Assembly (NCBI GenBank): GCA_946611235.1
Contig: CAMODE010000012.1
Coordinates: 1-32,607, forward strand
DNA from: an uncultured Caryophanales bacterium
Lineage (GTDB): Bacteria; Bacillota_I; Bacilli_A; RF39; UBA660
Length of the DNA stretch: 32,607 bases
Reading direction: 5' to 3'
The notes below the pieces were generated by a model. The model made no database searches and was not told where the DNA came from. It saw nothing but the letters and a program-made list of their open reading frames with translations. The position numbers and the translations under genes are program-made. This document shows, piece after piece, positions 10,054 to 19,023 of this stretch. Position 1 is the stretch's first letter. The number at the start of each line of letters is the position of its first letter.

Positions 10054-11016
10054 TTATTTTATATCATTAATGTTTAAAGTATATATTTCTTCATTATCAA
10101 CATAAAATGATACTGTTTCTAAATTATTATATATATTATCCATAGAAAGTCCTATCGTATATATAACTTCTTCTAATATCTTATTACTATCAACATCACT
10201 AAGTACTAAATTATTAAAATTAAGTTTTAAATTATTATCTAAAAGTTCATAATTATATATTTCTGTATTAGCATTTAAATAGCTCATTAAATTAGTTTCA
10301 TATATTGGGGAACTACTAAGTTCTTTAATAATTACTTTTATTTTATCATCAGTATTATTATTTACATACTTAGTAACAGGAACATAGTATTCATAATCAT
10401 TATATTTATTAACATAATACATAGTATAATAATCAATATCTTTAGTACTAACTAAATCATAACTCTTATTAATACCAAAATCTCTATTTAATAAAGTTGG
10501 AAGTTTTGTACCACTAGGAAGAGAATTAAGTACTTCTCCTTCTACTTTTATTATGACATTATCAATACCATCAATACTAGTTAAAGTATAAATAATTGAT
10601 TCAATCATCTTATTTTCATCTTTATCATTAATATCTAGTAACTCTTTAGAAAAATTAATAGTAAGAGTTCTATCTTCTAAATTTAGATCTAATACACTAG
10701 TACCTGGAGGTATTATACTCCTAAAACCATTTGGTATAATATTAGATTTCTTACCATCAATAATAAGACCCTCTACTAAATCTTTAGCTTTATCTACTAC
10801 CTCACAATTACAACTTGATATACTAGTTCTAGCAACATAATCTTCACTATCAACTAAATATATTGTACTTACGATATTATCATAAGTATACTCAATACTA
10901 CTCTTATCTAAATCTATTTCTTTAATACTAGAGTCTGGTAGTAAATACATAATAACAAGTATTAGAATAGCACTAGTAGCTACCATAATCTTTTTAATAC
11001 TCATCTTCTTTAACAT
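10054..11016 (-). CDS. GerM-domain lipoprotein/membrane protein (sporulation/germination GerM-like), two GerM-like repeats
   Basis: Two repeats with GFRSIIPPGTSVLDLNLEDRTLTINFSKELLDI...MIESIIYTLTSIDGIDNVIIKVEG and SPIYETNLMSYLN...NLKLNFNNL...ILEEVIYTIGLSMDNIYNNLETVSFYVD. Confidence 0.8.
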   Translation of the reverse strand: MLKKMSIKKIMVATSAILILVIMYLLPDSSIKEIDLDKSSIEYTYDNIVSTIYLVDSEDYVARTSISSCNCEVVDKAKDLVEGLIIDGKKSNIIPNGFRSIIPPGTSVLDLNLEDRTLTINFSKELLDINDKDENKMIESIIYTLTSIDGIDNVIIKVEGEVLNSLPSGTKLPTLLNRDFGINKSYDLVSTKDIDYYTMYYVNKYNDYEYYVPVTKYVNNNTDDKIKVIIKELSSSPIYETNLMSYLNANTEIYNYELLDNNLKLNFNNLVLSDVDSNKILEEVIYTIGLSMDNIYNNLETVSFYVDNEEIYTLNINDIK

Positions 11017-11090
11017 AACATCACCTATTAATTAATATGTTTAATATAAGTAAGAAAGTACAATTATTTATTTTTTATAGAAAAAAAGAC

Positions 11091-12173
11091 TTACTCTAAT
11101 ACTTCTAGATTAAGTCTAATTAATTTATTACTGTTTAAATAATCCAATTTAAATTCATTATCTTTATCGATATTATTAATATTATATATAAGTATATAGT
11201 TTTGATATTTATCAGTACTTAATATATTATCTCTATATCCAACACCTATATCAGTGAAATAATTATAATATTTTTGACTAGGAATATATTTATTATTCTT
11301 ACTAATTAATACTAATTCATCTAAATCCAAACTATATTTATCTACTTTACCAATAATACTAATATTAATTATTACATAACTATTATTCAAACTAATTCTT
11401 TTTCTATCCGATATATATGATTTATTTATTTTAATATTAAAATAATTTGTACTTAGTATTTCTCCCTCATTTAAGTCACTATTAACAACATATTTATTAA
11501 AGGGGAACACCATTATAACTATTACAGCAAGTATAAAAATTATAATATTAATTATCATTTTATTATCATTATAATAATACTTTAGTTCTCTAAAAGTTTT
11601 TCTAACCATTCTTTTAATACCATTATAATTTAAGTCTGTATTAACTTCTACCTCAGCACTATCCTCTTTATTTAAATGTAATTCTTTTAAGTCACTAGTA
11701 AAATTAAATTTTTTTATATCAAAACCAAGTCCTCTAATTAGCATAGGTATTGATGCAACCACAAGTAACCAAAAGTTTATTCTTGATAAATCTCTATATA
11801 ATCTTATCATTCTACTAGAAGGTGTTAAAGTTTCTAACCCTCTAATTCTCGTATATAGATATATAAATAAAATAAATGATATTAAACAAATAAATATTGT
11901 ACCAATATAAAATACTCTAGGTTTATTCTTATACTTCATCAAATAATATATTATAAATGATAACATTATTACCATCATTATACCAATGAATATATAATAA
12001 CTAATATAGTTAGAAGAAATTACTTCTATATTACCATTAAAACTAATATAATCTTTAAAAAAATTAAGAATATATCTAGCTTTATCTATTATATACAACA
12101 ATATTAAAAACATTATTAAATGTATTAATCTAAAATGCTTAATTAAAAAAGCATATGGTCTTCTTAATATCAT
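11091..12173 (-). CDS. Hypothetical multi-pass membrane protein
   Basis: 360-aa ORF with several hydrophobic helices and an extracytoplasmic C-terminal segment. Confidence 0.6.
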   Translation of the reverse strand: MILRRPYAFLIKHFRLIHLIMFLILLYIIDKARYILNFFKDYISFNGNIEVISSNYISYYIFIGIMMVIMLSFIIYYLMKYKNKPRVFYIGTIFICLISFILFIYLYTRIRGLETLTPSSRMIRLYRDLSRINFWLLVVASIPMLIRGLGFDIKKFNFTSDLKELHLNKEDSAEVEVNTDLNYNGIKRMVRKTFRELKYYYNDNKMIINIIIFILAVIVIMVFPFNKYVVNSDLNEGEILSTNYFNIKINKSYISDRKRISLNNSYVIINISIIGKVDKYSLDLDELVLISKNNKYIPSQKYYNYFTDIGVGYRDNILSTDKYQNYILIYNINNIDKDNEFKLDYLNSNKLIRLNLEVLE

Positions 12174-12280
12174 TTTTTCACTCCCACTTTCTATCTACAT
12201 CAATTATAATATATAATCTAAAAAGATTCAATTATATTTTTCATAATTAATCAGAAAAAGCTAATTATAAAAAGAAAAAA

Positions 12281-12299
12281 AAGTCTTAAGTTAAGACTT
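12281..12299 (-). terminator. Rho-independent terminator downstream of tRNA-Glu
   Basis: AAGTCTTAACTTAAGACTT followed by T-run on minus. Confidence 0.75.
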
Positions 12300-12311
12300 A
12301 AAATGCAAAAA

Positions 12312-12388
12312 TGGTGACCTGTATGGAATTCGAATCCATGAATGTTGCCTTGAGAGGGCAATGTGTTAAGCCACTTCACCAACAGGCC
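12312..12388 (-). tRNA. tRNA-Glu(CTC), CCA encoded
   Basis: GGCCTGT...ACAGGTC acceptor with G2-U71, anticodon stem-loop TTGCC-CTCTCAA-GGCAA, T-arm ATGGATTCGAATTCCAT, ACCA end. Confidence 0.9.
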
Positions 12389-12448
12389 ATTAATTGTTCC
12401 TTTAAGGAACAATATAATATTATCATAATTTTATTATTATTTCAATAA

Positions 12449-14092
12449 CTATTTTAATTTTTCTATTCTACTTATTATTCTATCTTTTCCTAGTAATTTC
12501 ATTATTTCATATAGATCAGGAGTCATACTCTTAGAGGTTATTGCTACTCTAAGTACAGTAGACACGTCTGCTACTGAACCTTTATAGTTATCAGGATTTT
12601 CTTTATAATCTTTCATATTACTAGCATATCCTAAGTTATCACATAACTCTTTAATATTATTAAACCATACTTCTTTATCAGATATATCATAATATTTATC
12701 CATATATAGATTTAATATTTTATTTATTTCATCCTTATCCGTAATGCTACCCCAGTCATAACTAGAAGGATTATATAACTCATCATACATATAAAATATT
12801 TGATTTTTTATCTCACTATAACAAGAATAATCTTTTCTTGGTTTCTTTTGCTCTCTTTCAATATTTAGAACATTCTTTGTATAATCTTCATACTTAGTAA
12901 TTAATTCATTAAACTCTTTATCATAATCTTTAGTCCAATTATATAAGTTATCATATACTTCATCTTTAGTCATTTTACTTATAACTGTCTTAGCAATATT
13001 ATCCAATTTCTCTAAATCAAAGAAAGCTCCTGATGAACTCATCTTTTTAGGGCTATATACAAAGTCGGTAAATTCTTTATCACTATTAGCAGTATGCCAC
13101 TCTTCATAATTAGAATTAATAATAGTCATTAATGCTTCAATAACAGCTTTAACTGGATAACCTTTTTCTTTATAATAAGTCATCGATGCTTCTGGATCTT
13201 TTCTCTTACTTATCTTTCTAACACTAGTTCCTTCTTTTTTTATAATTAATGGAGTATGAACATATTTAGGAGGTTTAAAACCAAAAGTTCTAAATAATTC
13301 GATATGTTTAGGTACTGATGATAACCATTCTTCTCCTCTTACAACATGAGTAGTATGCATTAAATAGTCATCTACTAGATGAGCAAAATGATATGTTGGT
13401 AGACCATCACCTGATTTCATAATAACAAAATCTTCATCGTTTTCCGGTAGTTCTATCTTACCTTTTACTAAGTCTTCAAAAACAAACTTCTTATTAAAGT
13501 CTCCCATACTTTTAAATCTAATTACATAAGGAATACCTTCTTTTACTTTAGAAATAAGTTCCTCTACTGGTACATTTCTATATTTAGCATAACTTCCATA
13601 ATAACCAGTCCTTACTTTACTTCTTTCCTGGACTTCTCTCATTTCATCTAATTCTTCTTTAGTACAAAAGCAAGGATATGCTCTTCCTATTTCAATTAAA
13701 TATTTAATAAAAGCATGATATATTTCTTTTCTTTCACTTTGAACATATGGTCCATAACTACCTACAATATTTCCTTCAAATTCATACTCATCAGGTATAA
13801 TATTATAGTGAGTTAAAGTATCCATAATTAACTTAGTAGCCTCTTTTACTTCTCTCTTCGTATCAGTATCTTCATTTCTTAAAAAGAATACTCCATTAGA
13901 ATTCTTAGCAAGTACATAATCAATAATAGCTTGATAAAAGCCTCCTAGATGCATATATCCTGTAGGACTAGGAGCAAATCTCGTTACTTTTTCTCCTTCT
14001 TTTAAATTTCTTTCAGGATACATTTCTTCATAATCTTTTATAGTTTTAGTAATACTAGGAAATAGAAGATCCGCTAAATCTTTATTTGTCAT
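12449..14092 (-). CDS. gltX: Glutamyl-tRNA synthetase
   Basis: RFAPSPTGYMHLGG, FLRNEDTDTKRE and KISKRKDPEAS motifs; start MTNKDLAD preferred over upstream MIY. Confidence 0.95.
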   Translation of the reverse strand: MTNKDLADLLFPSITKTIKDYEEMYPERNLKEGEKVTRFAPSPTGYMHLGGFYQAIIDYVLAKNSNGVFFLRNEDTDTKREVKEATKLIMDTLTHYNIIPDEYEFEGNIVGSYGPYVQSERKEIYHAFIKYLIEIGRAYPCFCTKEELDEMREVQERSKVRTGYYGSYAKYRNVPVEELISKVKEGIPYVIRFKSMGDFNKKFVFEDLVKGKIELPENDEDFVIMKSGDGLPTYHFAHLVDDYLMHTTHVVRGEEWLSSVPKHIELFRTFGFKPPKYVHTPLIIKKEGTSVRKISKRKDPEASMTYYKEKGYPVKAVIEALMTIINSNYEEWHTANSDKEFTDFVYSPKKMSSSGAFFDLEKLDNIAKTVISKMTKDEVYDNLYNWTKDYDKEFNELITKYEDYTKNVLNIEREQKKPRKDYSCYSEIKNQIFYMYDELYNPSSYDWGSITDKDEINKILNLYMDKYYDISDKEVWFNNIKELCDNLGYASNMKDYKENPDNYKGSVADVSTVLRVAITSKSMTPDLYEIMKLLGKDRIISRIEKLK

Positions 14093-14110
14093 ATAAATCA
14101 CAACCTTTCT

Positions 14111-14623
14111 TTATACTAATACTTTATTATATTCTTTAGATTTTTCTTCAAGTAAAATAAAATTACAACATCTATCTTTTACATTTTTAGGAAGTTTATC
14201 TTCTTTGTATAATAAATATAATGCTCTTGCTTTAGTTCTAATTATTTTTCTATTAGATGTTAACCATCTTAACTGACTACGAAGCAGTTTTATTCTTAAC
14301 ATTTCATCTTTATCAGTATAATTCTTATCCAAATCATACTCTGCATAATTATTATTTGTAACTGGAATCATATTATTAAAATTAATTACACCCAAATTAC
14401 CATCATCTATTTTAACTAAATCAAGAGTATTTTTTAAATATTTATGTTTAGGTTTAGGACTAGATAAAAGTGCAAAATACTCTTTATCTTCTACCATAAA
14501 TAATACTCCAATAAATGGTCTTAATTCTTTAATACCAGCATTATATGATACCCTATTATCATACTTTCTAAGATAATTACAGTAATTATAATCTACTTTT
14601 ACAATTTTAAAACTTTTAAACAT
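14111..14623 (-). CDS. toxN: Type III toxin-antitoxin endoribonuclease, ToxN/AbiQ family
   Basis: YLRKYDNRVSYN, RPFIGVLFMVEDKEYFALLSSPKPKHKYLKNTLDLVKIDDGNLGVINFNNMIPV are characteristic ToxN/AbiQ blocks; preceded by RNA repeats and a terminator. Confidence 0.9.
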   Translation of the reverse strand: MFKSFKIVKVDYNYCNYLRKYDNRVSYNAGIKELRPFIGVLFMVEDKEYFALLSSPKPKHKYLKNTLDLVKIDDGNLGVINFNNMIPVTNNNYAEYDLDKNYTDKDEMLRIKLLRSQLRWLTSNRKIIRTKARALYLLYKEDKLPKNVKDRCCNFILLEEKSKEYNKVLV

Positions 14624-14710
14624 ATTACCCGCTCCCTTTTATTTAATAATTGATGTTTATTATATATGAATAGTTAAAACCTGCCAATATATTTTAAACA
14701 TTAAATAAAA

Positions 14711-14734
14711 GGATTAGAGTGTGCTCTCTAATCC
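14711..14734 (-). terminator. Attenuating terminator between ToxI repeats and toxN
   Basis: 9-bp perfect stem GGATTAGAG/CTCTAATCC, 6-nt loop, followed by TTTTATTT on minus. Confidence 0.85.
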
Positions 14735-14819
14735 ACTTTTTTAATTGCCATTTAGAGCTGGCTTCACTCACTTTTTTAATTGCCATTTATTTTAGGCTGG
14801 CTTCACCCGCTTTTTTTAC
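14734..14819 (-). ncRNA. toxI: ToxI-like type III antitoxin RNA repeats (2 full units plus partial)
   Basis: Units 14734-14768 (35 nt) and 14769-14807 (39 nt) share GTGAAGCCAGC...TAAATGGCAATTAAAAAAGTG on minus; third partial unit AAAAAAAGCG at 14808-14817. Confidence 0.8.
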
Positions 14820-14820
14820 T

Positions 14821-14862
14821 ATGTATACTATATACATGTGAAACGAAATAATTTCCTTTCAC
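14821..14862 (-). promoter_or_regulatory. Two adjacent palindromes in the ToxI promoter region
   Basis: ATGTATA-CTA-TATACAT (14821-14837) and GTGAAACGAAA-TAA-TTTCCTTTCAC (14838-14862, one mismatch). Confidence 0.55.
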
Positions 14863-14904
14863 GTTTAATAATATATCATAAATATTATTATTTGTCTATA
14901 ATTT

Positions 14905-16062
14905 TTATTTATCTTTTATAAATTTATTAAGTTCTTTTTTTAATACTTTACCACTTAATAATTCATCTTTAGTAATGCCTACTACTTCAAAAGAATCAAT
15001 TGACTTAGTTCTTGGATAATTAACAAGAACAGTATTAAAATTTTTCATAAATTCTTTAGGATCTTGTAAATAATTATGATATAAGGATATTGCAATTATT
15101 TTTCCAATATAATATATAATTGGATCCCTAAAGCGAATCTTATCTTTATAGTTTGGTAAATCTCTATAATAATTTAACTCTTCTTTTTTCTTTTCTGCAT
15201 TATCCATTGCCTTTTCATCATCTAAGCATATTTCTCCATTATCATTAATAACTCTGTTCTTCATAGAACTAATAATACTAGAAGAAAAGGCATCATTAAA
15301 TAATTCTATATAGAAAACATTTAGTTCGTTATTAATTTCTTTTTGATAAAGATTATTATCTTTGATATATTTTAAGAATGAATATTCAAAGAATGAAGAA
15401 ACTACTTCAGAAAAAATAGTACTTCCTTTATCAAACAAATCTCTTTTATAGTATAAATAACTCTCATATGCATGGCCTAATTCATGGGCTAGAGATGATG
15501 CAAAATATAAATCTTGTGGAAGATTGTTATTTATTAAAATAATGTTTTTCTTTATTAAATCAAAAGGAAATAATAATCCTGAATAATTGGCTTCAAATGG
15601 TTCAATATACAAATTGTCTTTATTAAATGATTTAATAAATTTTTCGATGTTGTCATCTCCAAAGTCTAGATAAAATTCTTTAACTAAGCTGATAATTCTA
15701 TCTAGTGGTAAATAATTGCAAATATGGTAATTCTTATAAAAAGGATATTTTATATTTTTAAAATTATTTATTGTATTTCTAGATAATTTACTAATTAATG
15801 ACATATTGTCATCAGCATTTTTACAAAACATATTAAATATATTCTCAATATCATATTCTAGTTTTATATCTTTAATCCAATCTCCTGACAAATCTCCAAA
15901 TGAAAAAAAGTCTTCTGAACATATATGATCAAGAATAGATATTGAACTTAGTAATCTATCTCTTTTGGATTTGGTATTTGCTTTAGAGTATAAATAATTT
16001 AATTTCTGATAGTAATTTTTCATATCTTTTTTTATTTCATTTATTGTTTTTAATTCTTCCAT
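14905..16062 (-). CDS. M3-like zinc metallopeptidase (oligoendopeptidase F-like)
   Basis: HELGHAYESYLYY zinc motif followed by STIFSEVVSSFFEY. Confidence 0.75.
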   Translation of the reverse strand: MEELKTINEIKKDMKNYYQKLNYLYSKANTKSKRDRLLSSISILDHICSEDFFSFGDLSGDWIKDIKLEYDIENIFNMFCKNADDNMSLISKLSRNTINNFKNIKYPFYKNYHICNYLPLDRIISLVKEFYLDFGDDNIEKFIKSFNKDNLYIEPFEANYSGLLFPFDLIKKNIILINNNLPQDLYFASSLAHELGHAYESYLYYKRDLFDKGSTIFSEVVSSFFEYSFLKYIKDNNLYQKEINNELNVFYIELFNDAFSSSIISSMKNRVINDNGEICLDDEKAMDNAEKKKEELNYYRDLPNYKDKIRFRDPIIYYIGKIIAISLYHNYLQDPKEFMKNFNTVLVNYPRTKSIDSFEVVGITKDELLSGKVLKKELNKFIKDK

Positions 16063-16126
16063 GTTAAATCCCTCGATAATTACTTTAACATACTAAAACG
16101 AAAAAGTAAACCAAAATGAAATTTTA

Positions 16127-17218
16127 CTACGTGCTTTGTTTTAGTTTTTCTTCAATTAATTTTTTGTTATTTAGTAATCTTTTATCATCTGGAGATAACT
16201 CTAATGCTTTATTTATATTTTCTAGTGATTTATTATAATTACCTTTATAATAGTATGCTAAAGATAATAAATCATAAGGAGTATGATTCCAACTAAATAT
16301 TTCATTGATATAACTTTTAGTACTCTTTTCTATTTTTAATGCTTTATTTGTGTATTCTTCTACTTCATCCCAATTATTTAATTCATATTCGATTAGTGCT
16401 CTTTCCATATATGGATCTCTTAAATATGGAGCTTCACTAATTGCCTTATCTGTCCACATTCTTGCTTCATCGTATCTTTTTAAATATTTATAACATCTAG
16501 CAATAAATCTCATTGAAGCACATCTTTCATCTTTCCAAGTTGCTCTAGGTAATTTTAAATGTTTAATTAATGTATCTATTGCTTCATTATATTTACCATA
16601 GAACATATATTCTCTACCTAGATAGTGCATATTTCGGTCATCATCTGGATCCTCTTTAACAGATAATTCAAGTAGTGGTAAATATGCGCTTCTAGATTTA
16701 TTATTATCTGGATAATGTTCAACCGTTATTTCATCAGTTGTTAAAAATATTTCTTTTTCTCCAGTATATGTAAGTACTTCATGTACTGGATGAGTCCATT
16801 TATAATTCCTTCTAGAGTGTATTTTCTCTATATAAAAATTTACTTCTGGATTATGATATTTATCAAAACTCCATATATAATTATATCTTAGTCTTGTTAT
16901 TTTATCATTCCAAAGTTCTTCTAGTTTATTTCTCCAACCTTCTTTTAGTACTTCATCTAAATCAATACATACACATATATCAGTATCATCATCTACCATA
17001 TCTAAACTCATATTTCTTGCTACATCAAATCGCCATGGCTTTATTTCTTTAGTTTCGACGATAGCACCTATTTTTTTTAATTTTTCTACAGTTTTATCCG
17101 TACTACCAGTATCTAAAACAAATACTTTATCTGCCTCACTTACGCTATTCATAAATCTATCTACAAACTTTTCTTCATTCTTACAGATAGCATATACACA
17201 TACTTTATATTTTTTCAT
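16127..17218 (-). CDS. Family 2 glycosyltransferase with C-terminal TPR repeats
   Basis: CVYAICKNEEKFVDRFMNSVSEADKVFVLDTGSTDKTVEKL; DLDEVL; C-terminal YKGNYNKSLENINKALELSPDDKRL. Confidence 0.9.
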   Translation of the reverse strand: MKKYKVCVYAICKNEEKFVDRFMNSVSEADKVFVLDTGSTDKTVEKLKKIGAIVETKEIKPWRFDVARNMSLDMVDDDTDICVCIDLDEVLKEGWRNKLEELWNDKITRLRYNYIWSFDKYHNPEVNFYIEKIHSRRNYKWTHPVHEVLTYTGEKEIFLTTDEITVEHYPDNNKSRSAYLPLLELSVKEDPDDDRNMHYLGREYMFYGKYNEAIDTLIKHLKLPRATWKDERCASMRFIARCYKYLKRYDEARMWTDKAISEAPYLRDPYMERALIEYELNNWDEVEEYTNKALKIEKSTKSYINEIFSWNHTPYDLLSLAYYYKGNYNKSLENINKALELSPDDKRLLNNKKLIEEKLKQST

Positions 17219-17263
17219 ATTACACCTCTCTATATTTTATGAAAGAAACTTATTTAAATAAAT

Positions 17264-17289
17264 AAAACTGTCCTATAAAGAACAGTTTT
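17264..17289 (-). terminator. Rho-independent terminator after the collagen-like operon
   Basis: AAAACTGT/ACAGTTTT stem then ATTT-rich tract. Confidence 0.65.
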
Positions 17290-17295
17290 ATTATC

Positions 17296-18297
17296 CTAAT
17301 TTAATTTTTTAACACTTAAAGTAGCATTAACTCCAGAACTTAGAGATACTCCTACTGCTAGTAATGCAGTCATGGCAAGATCTATTACTGCTCCTGCTGG
17401 TAGTGTTACGATAACACTACCACTATAGATAGAACCTACTCCTACAGATAATGCTCTTGATATTACAGTTGATGGTATATTTGTACCATTACTTCTAACA
17501 GCCATTGTAATAGTTGTAGCTGCTGCTGCAGTCATATTACTATAGTAATTAATTTCATATGTACCTGCTTGAGTTACAGTAATAGCATTAGCTGTAGCAT
17601 ATGTAGTATTTAAGTTTGGCATAGTTTCATTAAGTGGTATTTGAGTTGCAGTTCCTATAGATATACTTATTGTTTGCGCACCAGTATTATATCTACCACC
17701 ATAAGCATTTAATCCACCTGTTGGTCCTGTTGGTCCCGTTGGACCTGTTGCACCTATCAATCCTTGGGGTCCTGTTGCTCCGGTTGGACCTGTAGCGCCT
17801 ATTAATCCTTGTGGGCCTGTTGCTCCTGTTGGTCCTGTAGCGCCTATTAATCCTTGAGGTCCTGTTGCTCCTGTTGGACCTGTAACTCCTATTAATCCTT
17901 GAGGTCCTGTTGCTCCTGTTGGACCAGTAGCTCCTGCTAATCCTTGAGGTCCTGTTGCTCCCGTCGGACCTGTTGCTCCTACTAATCCTTGAGGTCCTGT
18001 TGCTCCCGTTGGACCAGTAGCACCCACTAATCCTTGTGGACCTGTTGCTCCGGTTGCGCCAGTAGCTCCTGCTAATCCTTGAGGTCCTATTGCTCCTGTT
18101 GGACCAGTTGCACCTATTAATCCTTGTGGGCCTGTGACTCCGGTTGGACCAGTTGCACCTATTAATCCTTGTGGGCCTGTTGCTCCAGTTGGACCAGTAG
18201 TTCCTGCTATTCCCTGAGGTCCTGTTGCTCCTGTTGGACCGGTAGGACCTTGTGGGATAACAAAATTTAATAAATAATCAGCATTTATAATTATCAT
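17296..18297 (-). CDS. Collagen-like protein with C-terminal BclA/TNF-like beta domain
   Basis: About 11 GPQGL(I/V/A)GATGPTGAT units, then [24 protein letters not shown]...[13 protein letters not shown]. Confidence 0.9.
   Translation of the reverse strand: MIIINADYLLNFVIPQGPTGPTGATGPQGIAGTTGPTGATGPQGLIGATGPTGVTGPQGLIGATGPTGAIGPQGLAGATGATGATGPQGLVGATGPTGATGPQGLVGATGPTGATGPQGLAGATGPTGATGPQGLIGVTGPTGATGPQGLIGATGPTGATGPQGLIGATGPTGATGPQGLIGATGPTGPTGPTGGLNAYGGRYNTGAQTISISIGTATQIPLNETMPNLNTTYATANAITVTQAGTYEINYYSNMTAAAATTITMAVRSNGTNIPSTVISRALSVGVGSIYSGSVIVTLPAGAVIDLAMTALLAVGVSLSSGVNATLSVKKLN
17728..18222 (-). repeat. About 11 tandem 45-bp (15-aa) collagen repeats
   Basis: Repeated [15 protein letters not shown] codon units in the ORF. 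Confidence 0.85.
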
Positions 18298-18311
18298 TCC
18301 CTTCTTTTTTT

Positions 18312-18536
18312 TTAACCATTTATTGGTGTTATTGTCACACTAGCTGTTGTTCCTGGTTCACCAGTTGTTACTGTCCCTATTTGTAAAGTTGGTGCTGGAC
18401 CTGTTGCCCCCGTTGCACCTGTTTCTCCTTGCAATCCTTGGGGCCCAGTAGCACCTTCCAATCCCTGTGGCCCAGTTGGGCCTGTGGGGCCTTGTGGGAT
18501 AACAAAGTCTAGTATGTAACCTGTATTTTCATTCAT
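18312..18536 (-). CDS. Short collagen-like protein
   Basis: [25 protein letters not shown]... ending [34 protein letters not shown]. Confidence 0.75.
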   Translation of the reverse strand: MNENTGYILDFVIPQGPTGPTGPQGLEGATGPQGLQGETGATGATGPAPTLQIGTVTTGEPGTTASVTITPING

Positions 18537-18553
18537 TTTTTTTACACTTCCTT

Positions 18554-18958
18554 TTAAACTTCAGTAATAGTAACTTCTGCTTCAGAACCAGGAGCACCTG
18601 TTGTTACTGTCCCTATAGCAAAAGTTGGTGATTCTCCAGTTGGACCTGTGGCTCCTGTTGGACCAGTAGCTCCTGCTATTCCTTGAGGTCCTGTTGGGCC
18701 TGTGGCTCCTACTTCACCTGCTATTCCTTGAGGTCCTGTTGGGCCTGTGGCTCCTACTTCACCTGCTATTCCTTGAGGTCCTGTTGGGCCTGTGGCTCCT
18801 ACTTCACCTGGTATTCCTTGAGGTCCCGTTGGTCCTGTTGGACCACCCGAGGGGCCTGTAGGTCCAGTAGGTCCTGTCTGTCCAATTATAATTGGAAATG
18901 GCCCTGGTAGTATTGGGCATTCATTATTATCATTATTCATACAACAATTATGTTTCAT
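18554..18958 (-). CDS. Collagen-like protein with Cys/Asn-rich N-terminus
   Basis: [35 protein letters not shown]; tandem [31 protein letters not shown]. Confidence 0.85.
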   Translation of the reverse strand: MKHNCCMNNDNNECPILPGPFPIIIGQTGPTGPTGPSGGPTGPTGPQGIPGEVGATGPTGPQGIAGEVGATGPTGPQGIAGEVGATGPTGPQGIAGATGPTGATGPTGESPTFAIGTVTTGAPGSEAEVTITEV

Positions 18959-18994
18959 ATCATTCTCCTTTCATAAATAGTGTATGAAAAAAAG

Positions 18995-19023
18995 AAGTAA
19001 GCAATTATTTTAATCGCTTACTT
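18995..19023 (-). terminator. Rho-independent terminator overlapping the CmpB-like gene stop
   Basis: AAGTAAGC...GCTTACTT then CTTTTTTT on minus. Confidence 0.75.

Noticed and set aside
14734-14807. Simple tandem duplication or transposon inverted repeats near 14.75 kb
   Set aside because: Position, A-rich borders, downstream terminator and adjacent ToxN fit a type III antitoxin RNA better.
17728-18222. CRISPR-like array
   Set aside because: The periodicity is 45-bp coding repeats of Gly-X-Y, without unique spacers.
18297-18556. Programmed frameshifting at A8-A9 tracts joining the collagen ORFs
   Set aside because: In both junctions the upstream stop codon precedes or includes the start of the A-run, so slippage in the run would not bypass it; separate RBSs are present.
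18683-18910. ORF on plus strand ([23 protein letters not shown]...)
   Set aside because: Mirror of the collagen repeats on the opposite strand; repetitive antisense frame, not a gene.
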